Assembly: GCA_029207755.1 (NCBI GenBank)
Contig: JARCOQ010000002.1
Location: forward strand, 9,439,156-9,503,155
From: Chamaea fasciata
Lineage: Eukaryota; Chordata; Aves; Passeriformes; Sylviidae
Length of the DNA: 64,000 nucleotides
Direction: 5' to 3'
Shown here: positions 14,037 to 26,310 of the stretch, piece after piece
Layout: the number at the start of each line of letters is the position of its first letter
Position numbering within the stretch: position 1 is the stretch's first letter
Program-made: the position numbers and the translations under genes
Notes under the pieces: model-generated
What the model was told of the DNA's origin: nothing
Databases searched by the model: none
Seen by the model: only the letters and a program-made list of their open reading frames with translations

Positions 14037-14335
14037 GACTCTGCCCCTGATCCACAGAGTGGCTTGTCCTTGGCTCTGTCTTATCACTCTAACTTTGCTC
14101 CCCATGCTGGAAATGTGTCTGAGCTTTCCCTCCCCTGATGCTGTCCCAGCCCAGGGGCTGCTCCTGTGGCTGAGCCCAGGGCCATCAGCGCCCCTGGGCC
14201 AGCCCAGCCCAGGTCCCCTCCCTTCACTGGAGGCTGTCTGGGGAGAGTGGGCACTGCACTGTCCCCAGGCTTGGCACAGCAGCCCACGGTGTGGACTCTG
14301 GCATGGTGGGGCAAATTCTGAGCACTTCTCATCCC
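14037..14335. other. GC-richer patch of unknown origin
   Basis: This stretch is visibly richer in C and G than the DNA around it, with repeated 'cagccca' and 'ccagggg' like words. Open frames on both strands (13981-14373 plus, 14084-14368 minus) are consistent with composition rather than coding. It could be an old LTR or other repeat fragment; I could not place boundaries or a target duplication. Confidence 0.35.
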
Positions 14336-14339
14336 CAAA

Positions 14340-17300
14340 TCATCTTCTGTCATGGTCTGAAACTGCACCTTAATGGCAACATAAAAATGGAAAATAAGAA
14401 TCTTGCAAAGGTTTCAGATTTATCCCTTATGGAGAGGAAAGGTCTGATGTCCCAAAAGTATTGCTCTTTAAATCCCTGTGGATACATATCTGCCTCGTTC
14501 AGCAGCTGGACTGACAGGAAACCATTTTTCCACTTTCTTCAGCACAGGAAGAGTGCCACTGTCATAAAACTGATAAACCAGGATTTCCTTTGTTTTATTT
14601 TATACTGAGACACAATTGCAGACCTAATAAAAGCCACAGATGTACTTGACAGGATGATAGTGAGTTAGTGCACCATTCTCCTACCTCCAGAAACTTCAGG
14701 GAATGCCACAAGCTTAAGCTGCAAGTTAAATGAGGACAGTGAATTCATCCTTGTCTGCTCTAACTCACATGATGCATTTCTCCTTGTACAGCTATTTAAA
14801 CTCATGCACCTCTATTGGCTTCAATAGATTTCCTCCAGAATCAGAACAGTGGAGTAAGGCATATCCAGGCTGCAGGATTGAATAGAAATGTCAACAAACG
14901 CAGTCATCACAGCCAGTATATTACGAGAGAGTTCCCGAGGACAGTGTTCAAAAATGAGCTGCAATGGTTCATCTCATTGTGGTGTAAACTAGAGGCCATT
15001 CAGCTGGCATTAGGGTTGAATTTGTCTGTCAGATTTAGAAAATTATTCAAAGAAAGATGATGTGCAGTTGCTGAAAGACATTGCTTGTACCTCCTGAGAA
15101 ACTGAGTGATGCTGATTTCACAACAATTTATCTGAAAGAAGAATTTGATCTGTAACTTCCACAGTTAATAAGAGAAGCATCACCAGTAGCTATTATATTG
15201 CAGCACTTGTTCCCATTGAGTTGATGAAACAATTCATTATAGCACATCAAATAATATATATATATATATATCCAAAAGCTCATATTTTAAAACTTAAATA
15301 CTTTTAAATAGACTTCCAATTTATTTCATAGGAAGAAATTGTAGGCAGATTTGAACTGCTGGTTAAAGGTATTTCCATACAGACAGCCTTTTGATGCTAA
15401 TATGCCATTTAAAACACATGCTCTGTAAGCTTCAGCAAGACTCGTTTTTGAAACAGAGCACAGGCATTTTGTTTTTCTTCCAATTAACCTTTTATGTAGG
15501 TATTTGGTTGCAAAGCTCAATATGCTAGAAGAGTTTTGTGTCTAGAAGAAGATAAAATAAAATGGCAGCAATGTAAATTCAAACATTTAGAAATTAGTTT
15601 GGGTGAATCCTACGTCAATTCAGTTGAGGAAATTATTGTATTGCTTTTGGGGCTAATAAGATCGATTCCAAGCAATCATGTCTTCTGTTCCGTTGTAGAA
15701 TGAGTTGTTTTTCCATGCTGAGTCTTTGCACAAGGTGTGAGAGATGCTGACACAATCAATAGTCTGTTCCCTACAAAAAAATAGTTCAAAGGCTCTATGT
15801 GAATAACATTGTCCTATTTTCTCAAAATCCTTCCTAGCATCAAGTAGTATGGTCACAGAAAAGGGATTCCAGCTGATTTTTAACATTAGGAAAAAAAATA
15901 AATTATGAGGGCTCAGCAGACCAGCAGGTAGCAGAGAATTTATGCACTCTTTCCCAAAACTAAGTTGATTAAAGACAATAATCTCAGATAATTTAAGATA
16001 ACTAAGCCCTAAGTTCTTAGCAATTATTCTTGAAGAGGTTTTCACTCCTAAAAGACCACATGACATCTGCCATCACTGATAAAATGAAAAGGAAGGAAAA
16101 CTGTTTCTTTTTGTTGGCTTTAATATGGTTCTAGTGGGTGTCTTTTGTTTGTTTTTTAATGGCAAAATAAATCATTAAAAAATCATGAAAATAAATCTCC
16201 TCTGATTTTTTTTAATGTATGCACTCAACTTTTCTGTCAATACTTTAATATTTTATTTTGCTGTAGGTTTGTTTTTTTTTTTAATTATGGTTTTGCTATA
16301 TTTTTTTAATTAGACATGTTGTAGAGCAAATTTTGATTCTGAAGTAAACAAGTGCTTGCTGTTATACCCCTGTGTGTATCTGGACTTAACTGCTTTGTGT
16401 AAGTACATGGGCTGACATTCTAAGTTAAATAGGTTAATATTTAGTCTAAGTCTAAATCTATATGTTCTTTTTAATGAAAATGTTTGCCATATTCATTACT
16501 AAAGAATGACATGATTTGTCCAATGAAATTTTTTATTGATTTCATTAAAAAAGGTCATAAAGAGTCATCCACAGTAAGTTTCAAAGCTATTTAAAATACA
16601 ATACAGTTTTTTGGGAAGAAAAGGAAAGACAGAAATATCTACCTATGGAAGATTTTTTTGATTTGAATTTTTTTCTCTCCAAAACAAATCTGTCATGTTT
16701 CCAGTTTAGCAGAAACATAAAATTAAATATGTAAGCTCATTTTGAGGCATAGAAATTGTACTACTTTCCATTGCACACAGTGGCAATTTTCAGTAACAAA
16801 TGAGCATTATGCCTACAGCTGAAACTATTTGTTACTGTATTTGGGAGTTTATTTTGTGCACAGGTATGGCTACTCTTTCTGTATTCTTATGTTTTTCTAA
16901 ATAAATAACAAGACAACCTGGACAGAGATGCTGAGGGGAGAATATTTCAGAGACCAAATGGCTGAGCAGGCTCACATCAAGATGCTTGTACTAACAGGGC
17001 CTTGAATGGGACATGAAGATCTTCATGAAGAACAAAAGTGAATTAGGAGCTCCTTGTTGGAGCTTGAAAATCATTGACTTTCTGAGAGCAAGGATTCATT
17101 GGGTAGGGGAAAACTATGCATAATCCACTATTACACTAGTTTTCTCTTCCCTAATAGACAAACGTTCTCTGTTCAAAAAGGTTAAATTGTCAATCTAATT
17201 TTCTAGTAAACTTTTAAAGTATTTAGCAAGTCTTTTTTCACCAGTAATTAATTTTCCAGAGGACTGGAGACACAACTAAACATATCTTTCTCAAAGTTTT

Positions 17301-17453
17301 GACCAACTTAGGTATTAACAGGAGCTACAAAATCACATTAGAAAAAGATCATTAACATTTTAGTAGCTCTTTCCAAATGAATTCAAAGGCCTCAAACAAA
17401 TTCCAAGGTCCCAGGATAGTTTCAAAGCTAAAGAAAGCTTTCTCAGTTTGTAA
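14340..17453. other. Unique AT-rich sequence with one AT microsatellite
   Basis: No gene is visible. A minus-strand open frame of 137 codons at 15653-16066 has no recognisable domain. T-rich low-complexity DNA is dense from about 16140 to 16320. Confidence 0.65.
15254..15271. repeat. AT dinucleotide microsatellite
   Basis: Nine uninterrupted AT units. Confidence 0.9.
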
Positions 17454-18020
17454 TGTCATGGTTTAGCCCCAGCCAGCAAGTAAGCTCCACCCAGCTGCTG
17501 CTTCATTTCTCCGTGGTGGCATAGGGGAGAGAATAAGAAGAGTTAAAATGAGAAAACTTGTGTGTTGAGTTAAAAACTTGTGTGTTGCTCAATAGATATG
17601 GAAAAAATCTATGTGTGCAAGTAAAGGAAAACAAGAAATTCATTCACCACTTCCCACGGGCATGCAGCTGTTCAGCCATCCCCATCACTGGGAAGACAAA
17701 TGCCATCACTCTGAGCATCTCCCCTGCTTTTCCCTTGTTCCCCCAGCTCTATACCCTGAACACAATGCCAGATGGTCTGGGATATCCCTGGGGTCAGTTG
17801 TAGTCACCTGTCCCTTCTGTGTCCCCTCCCAAGTCCCTGTGCTCCCTCAGCCCACTCGCTGGTGTGAGGGAGTGAGAGGCAGAAAAGGCCTTGGCTCTGT
17901 GTAAGTCCTCCTCAGCAGAAACAAAAATACCTCTGAATTTTCCATGCTGTTTCCGTTTAAAAAATCCAAAGCAGAGCCCCATACTAGCTACTGTGAAGAA
18001 AAACCAGCAAAACCATCACA
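17454..18020 (-). mobile_element. Endogenous retrovirus LTR, passerine-like, about 567 bp, degraded
   Basis: The plus strand begins with TGTCATGGTTTAGCCCCAGC and ends AAAACCATCACA, which correspond to the reversed ends of a widespread bird ERV LTR family as I remember it. Middle words such as 'agatggtctgggatatccc' also fit that family. By that comparison the LTR is transcribed on the minus strand. The body carries a 20 bp tandem duplication at 17553-17587 and a shortened segment near its right end. I see no matching target duplication in the flanking bases and no adjacent internal retroviral genes, so it is probably an older solo LTR. Family membership is from memory, not a search. Confidence 0.7.
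17553..17587. repeat. 20 bp tandem duplication inside the LTR
   Basis: The 15-base word aaaacttgtgtgttg occurs at 17553-17567 and again at 17573-17587, a period of 20 bp. It is probably replication slippage after insertion. Confidence 0.8.
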
Positions 18021-21000
18021 GATGATAACTGCTAGAGCTAACATGCAGTTTAAAAAAAAAAGTTCCACCAAAACTCAAACAAACAAAAAAAGACCAAACA
18101 GAGCTAACACTACTTTTCATATCCAAGCTACAAAAGCTGTGTCACTTCACTTTCAAAAAAAACAAAATTACACAAGACAGCTTGAGCCAATCTAACACCT
18201 TGTCACTGCTCCTTACTGCATGCTGTCTCTGTTTACCTTGCTTTAGCTGCAACATATATCAGGCCTCTCCATGCGGCAATTTCAGATGGTTTTCTGCTGG
18301 GATAGTGCAATCAGTCTTTTGAGCAATGATCTTGGGTAGAGCCTGAAAAGGAGCAGAATGACACCATGTGAAGGAGGGAGGAAGAGCTGCTCCTGCAGCC
18401 ACAGAAGGGGAAACCTCCCCATCTGGCAGTGGTCAGTTGTGGGACTGACTCGAGGGTCTCACATAATTCCAGCTAGAGAGGAACCAGGTTAAAATGGTTT
18501 TGGCATATTTAGTGCTTAGGATTTACAAGCTTGAGAGAGACCAAAATAGGTATAATGAGACTGATATAAATAATGATGTAATAACATAGATATGATTGAT
18601 GTTCTGATGACTAAATAACTCAGGATTTGTCATTTTGCTGGTTGGTCCTAGCATACAGAAAGACCATCACATGTCAGGTTTCATTGCCAAAATTTCAAGA
18701 ACCCCTGAAGACTGCTGTTGGTTAGGAGTAATATGACCTCAGAAGTGCAAAAAGTTCATTGTTATGAGATCATAGTAGAAATTGTGCTGCCTCTTCCATC
18801 TGCAACCCTCAAAGGGTGAAAGCCTCCTCTGTTTTGTAACCATCAGACTGTCTCAGGTGCACAAACAGTAGGTTGAACTGCATTCTTGCAATGCCACAAT
18901 GTTCAACCTCTGTCATCTTCCTACAGTTCTATACAGAGACCCAGCTGTGGAGAAATCATGGGAGGAATTAAACTAAAAAAAATGTGCTAGTAGAAAGAAA
19001 AAAAAAATTGAAGAAAGGAGTATCTACCTGTATATATTTATGTCTAGATATGTCTTTCATTGCTAAATTGCCAACATTATTTTTTAAAATTATCTAGATT
19101 TTTTGTAGGTGAAAATGAAAATAATTTATAAGATGTTATGCAAATGCTGTATTTATTATTAGTGAAATCACAGTTTTATTTAAGTTCTATTGGTACAGGG
19201 AAGGTGAACTCACTAAATTCATATGACATCATTTAAAAGCTCTTAAAGAATACATGATGGATTTCAGAGGAGTTTAGCTTCAGAATTTTAAAATGTTCTT
19301 ATAGTATAGAAAAGCTGCAACGAGCAAAGATAGAAGATTATACTGAAATGGATTTTACTGAAGAGGTTAAATCACAGGTTCCCATACTAATTTATTTACC
19401 TCATATCAGCACAGCTGAGGGTATACCTCTTTAGATTATGTCAGATCATGCATATCTCAAAAGCAAAGCCTCCCTCATAGACCAGAGGACTGATCTTTTC
19501 AAAAATGCAAAATAAAGTAATGCGAATATGTCTGGGCACAGAGTGGGATAAAGAAGGCCAGTAACTGATGGAAATAGTAATTGTAACTATGCATTTTTTT
19601 CGCTTTCTCAATAGTTCCTTATTAAGATATTTACACACTGAAAAGAAAGAAATAGGAATAAAGGCATTAAAAATCAGATTCTTTAATACGTCCTTCTTCT
19701 CTGAATCTCATCTTTATTGGGATACATACACAACATTCAAAAAAAACCAAAACAACAGCCCAAACACCTGATTTATAGAAAAAAAAAATCTCATTTTCCG
19801 TCTGAATAATGGTCCTGATCCCATATAAATCCAAATAACATCCCCTGGAGTATAGTGCAGAAATATTTCATAGGGAAAGCCACCTTTCGTATGCGACTCT
19901 TGGAGACACATATTAAAAAAAGACACGAAGAAATCTCAAAACCCACTGCTTAATCAACCATTTTGCTTCACAGGAACTATCATATCTGAAAATCACCGTG
20001 GCTATTTCAATCACCAGGTGGATGTAGCAGTTGCCAAAGGCAGAGTCAGTCCTCTCTCTCTCCACGGAACTCCATAACATGCAGCACAGTTTCCTGGAAT
20101 AAAGCTCCAGAACATTCTGACACAGAGATATTTGTAAAAAATGAAGTAAACCCCACTTCCCAGCTGGGAAAAACAATTTCAAGGTTTTCAGAATTCTACA
20201 AAGGCTTATTTTCTCATTTAAAGCTGTAAATAGCTAAGTAACATGCATCTTGGCAAGTGGAGGCTTTTGCACTTTTTAAACATCACCTGCAGAAAGAAAA
20301 AGAAAAATGACAAATTAAAGTATGTGTGGGTTGATCACATGTTACGGGAATGTTTTTACATCCACTGTATGATTTTTAAGAAATAAATTCATTTTGATTT
20401 AAAGTGATAAACAGTTCTTTCAAAGAAAATTTTGGCAGAAAATATCATTTAGATTTCCATGTTCCAAAGTTATTTTACTCTGACTTACTTGTCTGCAAAG
20501 TTACTGCTAACAACACATTACAAAAACTTAAACTAAAATATTTATTATGTGCAACTGATAGATTGTGACCTATTTCTATATAGGTCTTCACTTTGTTCAC
20601 CTATCACCTTAAGATATATCAAGAATTTTTTTCCTTTTATCTTTCACTGAACATGCCCTAAACCAAAAAGCACTTATATAAATCAGAATGATCAAGAACT
20701 GTGTTTGAAGTTCAACATTTTTATCATCTCTGACATAGTTTGTCCATATTAATATTAAAATGAAACAATCTCAGTGAAGTACAGTTCAATTTATGGAATA
20801 ATTACACTCCATAAATATTTCAGCAAACACATTATTAGGTCCCATATGTAGCTTATGTGTTTGTGTGATCTAATTAATTATAATGCTCTGGAAAAATCTG
20901 TGGCCTCCTGAACTGAATGATTGGTCCTGTTTAATGATATATTTTATATTATGGAAATATAACTACTTTATTTTGTCCCTTAAAAAGAAGGCAAGGATTC

Positions 21001-21315
21001 ACTGGCAGTATGCATTTCCTTTGCTATGTCAGTAACCTAGATCTGAAACATAAATTGTTCCAGATGTTTAGCCCACAAGTTACTCTAAATCTAGAGCATG
21101 GAGTATTAAATATGCAGGTGCAAAATTTCTGATGTACTAGACTAAGTGTCGAGAGATTCAGGTTCTGCCTGTTTCTGTGTCACTTCAGATGTTTTCCTGA
21201 TTTGTCACATAGCTTTCCTGGCATGTATATGGTAAGAGCCATGCTTGATGACCTGATGTCATTTATTATTATTGTTGATTCCAAATGGGAATGTTACACA
21301 AGGATCTCAGGTATG
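18021..21315. other. Unique sequence, no gene seen
   Basis: Open frames stay under 90 codons. The stretch around 20860-20960 contains several homeodomain-type TAATTA words, but the sequence alone gives no evidence of function. Confidence 0.65.
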
Positions 21316-21367
21316 AAAACAAAACAAAACAAAACAAAACAAAGCAAAACAAAACAAAAAAAAAAAA
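21316..21367. repeat. AAAAC pentanucleotide microsatellite with poly(A) end
   Basis: About eight AAAAC units, one carrying an A-to-G change, followed by an A run. No SINE or LINE body was recognised next to it. Confidence 0.9.
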
Positions 21368-21413
21368 CCCACCAAACACCCAAACATTCAAAAAAATCCT
21401 ACAAAACTACATC

Positions 21414-21445
21414 AAAATGTGATATCTGTTCAGATATCACATTTT
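21414..21445. other. Perfect 15 bp inverted repeat with 2-base loop
   Basis: Arm one (21414-21428) is aaaatgtgatatctg; arm two (21431-21445) is its exact reverse complement, separated by TT. No mismatch occurs in the 15 pairs. It could extrude as a cruciform or be a recent fold-back duplication. It lies 47 bp past the AAAAC array. No gene context is available. Confidence 0.85.
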
Positions 21446-21937
21446 ATTCAACATTGTCATATTTGCCTTTCTTCCATAACTCAGTAGACATTAATAATTA
21501 GAGAGATACATAAATCAGTATGTTCTTCTAAGTGAAGCATTAGCCCATTACCCTTTTTTTTTAAACTTAATTTTATTTACCTCCACTTGGAAGACCTTCT
21601 TCTTTCTGTCACTAACTTCAGGCTCCTGAAAGTCATGTTTCTTTCATTTCCTAATCTGACATATGGACAAATAGATGCTATAATAATTGCTAGGATGCTC
21701 CAAGGAAAGAGCATGAATTCCGGAACAGAACAGTAGGGTAAGAACTCCGAAGTGTCTGTCCTGCTTAATATTCTTGGCAATAAAAAGGAAACATTACAAA
21801 CCAGAAAATTTTGATATGAGACTTGTTGGTTTTTGCACAATGCTTTTGGTTTTACTTGTGTTCCATGTCCTTTCCTAGAGCTATCCTCAAGTATTTAACA
21901 CTTAGAATCATCACAGTCCAGCTCTGGACAGCCTGCA

Positions 21938-22490
21938 GAGTCATAGAAATATGGAATGAGTTTGGGTTGGAAAGAGCCTTAGAGATCATCCCCTCCCAAC
22001 CTCCGTGCCATGGGCAGAGACACTTTCCACTAGCCCAGGCTGCCCAGAGCCCCATCCAACCCAGCCTTGAATTCTTCCAGGGATGGAGCAGTCACAGCTT
22101 CCCTGGACAATTTGTTCCAGTGCCTCACTGCCCTCACTGTAAATATCTTTTTCCTAATATTTAATCTAAACCAATGCTATTTCTGTTCAAAACCATCCCC
22201 CCCTTCCCCTACCACTGCAAGACCCTATTAAAGTCCCTCTCCATCCCCCTTTTAAGTCCACTTCGGACATTGGAATGCTCCCATAAGGTTTCCTCTGAGC
22301 CTTCTCTCCTTCAGGATGAACAGACCCAAGTGTTTCAGCCTTTCCTCACAGGAGAGATTCTCAATGCCTCTGTGACTTCCTCTGAACTCAATCCAACAGG
22401 TCCACATCCTTCCTGTGCCAAGGATCTCAGAGTTGGATGCTACTAGTATTCCAGCCAGGCTGCTCATGACAGCAGAGTAGAGGGACAAAG
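21938..22490 (-). mobile_element. CR1 non-LTR retrotransposon, 5'-truncated 3' portion
   Basis: The plus strand reads as the reverse complement of the bird CR1 3' region: a degenerate end near 'tcatagaaat', then 'gtttgggttggaaagagcc', 'ggctgcccagagccccatcc', and further in 'tttcagcctttcctcacagg'. The element therefore runs on the minus strand with its 3' end at 21938. It holds the 3' untranslated region and the tail of the reverse-transcriptase ORF, broken by changes. CR1 copies are usually 5'-truncated and lack clear target duplications, as here. The left edge is sharp; the right edge is good to about 20 bp. The overlapping open frames on both strands come from this repeat. Confidence 0.92.
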
Positions 22491-25332
22491 AACTGCTGTT
22501 CACACTTCTTTTAGTGTCATAAAAAAGTCTCTTTGAAACTGGAAAACCTTCAGCAGTGACAACCATCAGAAATATATCATCTTCAGATGAAACCTCAAGG
22601 GCAGAAGGGAGGAACAGTTGCAATTCTAGCATTCCTTCAATCATCGTGGAAGATTCTCCTCACCTAATTTGTAGTCATTCCAAACCTCCCTTGACTTATT
22701 ACCTTTGTGGAGTTTTTCTCAGGGGCTGCCTAAGAAAGGTCAGACCCTGCATCTGACAACCAGCTGTTCAGCAACAGAGAACAAATGAGATGGTCTTAGC
22801 TGGTGCTTGAATGAGTTATCCTGGAAGTAAACTAGAAAGGAAGAAAAATGTCTCTAACTGGTGTGTGCATAAACCACTTCTTCTCATCCATCCCAAGTGG
22901 TAGAAAAGGAGGGAGGAAAACTCTGTCCCTCCTGCAAGGTTCAGTGGTTCCCCCACCTCCTTTGCCCAGCTGAGGAGCATCTCAGTGCTGCCAGTGCTAC
23001 TGCATTGCAGATGGCAAGGGGAATAATAAAGCTGCCCACTTCTCCTCCACATGCCAGATAGTGAACTTAAGCCTAGACCACCTCAAAATACCTCAGCACG
23101 GCTGTGTGTTACAGCCATTGCTATAACCTCCCTCAGAACGGACTTTAGCAAAAAATGCTGCAGCTACTGCTGAACTCTTACCTTGGAAGTATTCTTCCTG
23201 GATCTGTGGAATTGAGAGGTTTTCCATAAGCTCTAACAATAGTTTTCTTTATGAACAGCAGCTGATGGCTCACCTAATGAATTCCCTGTCAAACACAGCT
23301 CTGTGAATGGGATCTTACTTCAAAAGTCACCAGGAAAAAAATCTCTCTTACTTGGCTTTAGAGTTTCTCTGACAGTGAAGGTTTTTCTCTTCATAGTATC
23401 TGCAGCACTTGTTACACAAACAGAAAGTCACTGATTGATAAGACTTGACTTATTAATTGTGCATAGGGACCAATTATAATAGGTTATTAGGATGAACCTT
23501 TGTCCCTGAAGATGTTGAGACTAGAATCACAGGAAGTCAAATATTATGACAACTATTCTTTTGGGGTTGTATAGGAGCTTGAAAGTTATTGAAATAAAAT
23601 ATCAATGGCTAGACATGCATATAATGTAATTAAATGTATTAAAATAATGCAGAAGTTCCTAAAATATGACTCATACTTTTGAGCTACCAACAAAAGAAAA
23701 GATCTGCTGCTGCTGGAAGGCGCAGTCGGCAAAAAGAGTCGGTATACAAAAGCAACCCAGATAAACAGATAATCTTCTTAAACAGGAAAGCATGCAGCTG
23801 GATTCTTCTATCATTTCATGACTAAGTAGCATAATAGGGATGAGGAATGTGATACAGAATTCTTTGGCTTACACTTCAAAATCCAAGGAAGGATTTCAAA
23901 TAGTGAGGAGACATTGTTGAGATGAAAGAAGCCCGTGTTCTGTATCATCATAATGCATCAAATAAAAAAGTCGTAGGGTATTATATGTCATAATTAAAGT
24001 CAAAACCAATCCCACAGCTCACCTGATTCCTTGTAACTGGATAAAATATCACTAATATAAACTGATTTCTCTACATGTAAATCTTAAGTGTGTGGAGTCA
24101 CAAATCAGGGTGGTTCCTGAAGACGTGTTCAGTCTGCAACACCACGACCACCTAACACCAAGCAATATACAAAACATTACTCACAGTACAGTTCTATTTT
24201 GATGCAGAGCGTGCATTCATGTATTTTTTAAATTAATGAAATAATTTTGGTACAAACACCTTGCCAATGTTTGTGTTCCAATGGCTCAATATTCGTTTTT
24301 CTTCCTTTGTGGTTGCATTGCTTCTATTTAGGTGACACTTCATGGTTACACAAGTCCATAGAGCGGAGATTTCTATGTACAGCTAGAAAGATGTAAATAC
24401 AGTCAGAATGTGGCATAAGTTTATTGGACCTTGCCATGTAATTCCTGTCAACGATTTGAGCATTCATTCCAATGGCATAAATGGTCTAGTAGCAGCATCT
24501 GCTTTTAACTGTTTTACTCAACAGGCACATAAATGCATTTCTGAATAGGAAATTATGAAATTTTTTGCTATTACCTTTTCTCATATGCAAATATTTCTGA
24601 GAAACAGCTGCATTCTGAAAATAAAATTTGTTTCGTACTTTGTAAAAATTATCTACAAAATGCAAAGGAAGAGTCTGATTAATCTTAAGAGGATTTATGA
24701 ATATTTTCTTAAATATTTTTCTTTCTCATTGCTAACGGTAAGCTTTAGTGGTCATTAACCATTCATCTAAAAGAAAGGCCTTTAAGTTGCAGCTTTACTC
24801 TGACTTAAAATTTTATCAAAATTGAATTTGAGGATTTCTGAAGAAACTGCATGGATAAATATAGCACAATCTTTTATTAGGAAATTATAATGGATATAGT
24901 ATAATCTTATCTCATTCATCTTGACATTCTTGTACCTTTTTTCTGTTCCCATGTATGTGACAATTACCTTTTGTCATTGCTGTTGCTGTGGGTAAGACAA
25001 TAGAGGTCACTGCTGATGGTGTAGGTTGAGAGCTGGCCTGAGGTTCCCTGTTTGAGGAGACACTATCATCTGTCCTTTTCAGAAAAAAGGAAATGCTGAC
25101 ATTTTGTAAACAAAATCAACTGGCTAAGCTGACAGCCCCTACAGCGCTCTGTATTCAAAGATGCTTAAAAGCTATTATCTGATGAACATTTGTGAGAAAA
25201 TAAATATGACGATATGTAACATTGTTTTACCATTTTAGTGAGGGCATTTGCATGCGGCAGAGACAGGGAGGTTTGTACACAATGTGAAGCTGACATGTTG
25301 GCATCACTGAAAAGATAGGGACTAGTCACTTT
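22491..25332. other. Unique sequence, no gene seen
   Basis: The minus-strand frame of 130 codons at 22252-22644 starts in this segment and ends within CR1. A region near 24240-24480 has no simple repeats and mixed composition, and might be conserved noncoding DNA, but this cannot be shown from one sequence. Confidence 0.6.
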
Positions 25333-25481
25333 TGAAAGGTCATTCTTCAAAGGAAATTATTTTTCTCTGTTATCTCGCACACAATTGTTTAGTTTTCAAA
25401 CTTTCCAAAGGCATTCAGATTTCGGTATAATCACAATAGTGCATTCCATTAACTATGAAAAAGATTAAGAATGACCTTTCA
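25333..25481. other. 15 bp perfect inverted repeats 119 bp apart, with AGGTCA half sites
   Basis: tgaaaggtcattctt at 25333-25347 is exactly reverse-complemented at 25467-25481. Each arm includes AAGGTCA-like text, the extended half site of orphan nuclear receptors. The 149 bp span has no obvious flanking target duplication, so a miniature transposon is possible but not supported. Confidence 0.5.
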
Positions 25482-25873
25482 TCAGGCAAAAGACACGGCA
25501 AAACTGGCAGCTTTATGTATTTATTTTCAATTAGATATAAAAATGCATCAATGTTCCAATTTTCAGCTACATTCTTGCACAAAGGTGGGCATTTCAGACT
25601 ATGCAGGTACTAAGAAAGTGTGAACATTGAATGAAAAATAAATGTATATGAATAAGTGAAGAATATTTAGAGAAAAAGCGAATATTGGTTGTGGCAGCAG
25701 TGGGAAGATACAGTGTGCTTCAGCAAACAAAGAAAGCAAAAAAGTGAACATCTCTTTATGATCATTGACAACAGAACTTGCCCTTTTCTGTCAAGATGTT
25801 TCCTTTTTTTACACCTTTTTTAGGTACATGTATCATTCAAGTAGGAAAAGCCAAGCCTGACCAACAAATTCCC

Positions 25874-26310
25874 TTTATTCGTGCTCCATCAGAACACAGG
25901 CTTGATTAGTCATGGTATACAAATAAAGTTTATCAGTCGCTTCTAAAATACAGATTTGGTGAGGCAGGGGCTGAAGGTTCCCATTTTGGCACCTTGATCT
26001 GCACGACCTCTTCTTGCCCCCCAGAGTTTCTTTTTTCCTGATACCTGTCTGGGAGAGGACAGGAACCCAGTAGGGAAATGGAGGAAATGGTGTAGACCCA
26101 GCACTTGTCACATGGGTGGCCAGTCACAGCTTCCAATTTCAGGTTATGTCTGCAGAGCAACAGCTGCTCCCAGCCTGCTCCAAAATCTCTCAGATAACAT
26201 TGGGTACACAGACAGTTAGCTATGGTGGCATGGCGTTCCTCTTTGGCAATACTCAAAACTTCATTGATCTTTGCTCTATAATCAGCTATCACGGCAGCAA
26301 AGACATACTA
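25874..26310 (-). other. Unassigned minus-strand open frame followed by AATAAA
   Basis: A minus-strand frame open from about 26307 down to the stop at 25933 encodes about 124 residues with several cysteines (CLCTQC, then CDKC about 40 residues later) and ordinary amphipathic text before them. An AATAAA signal on the minus strand lies at 25874-25879, about 55 bp past the stop, and an AG preceded by a weak pyrimidine tract lies just upstream of the frame. This could be a terminal exon, a decayed retrocopy or chance. I do not recognise the protein. The nominal start is GTG, so a complete independent gene is unlikely. Confidence 0.2.

Noticed and set aside
13981..14373. 130-codon frame rich in His, Ser, Pro and Leu
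   Set aside because: It comes from the ATCC array and the GC-richer patch.
15653..16066. 137-codon minus-strand frame
   Set aside because: AT-rich chance frame with no domain, promoter or splice context.
22252..22644. 130-codon minus-strand open frame
   Set aside because: Its larger part is the CR1 copy; the rest has no recognisable domain.
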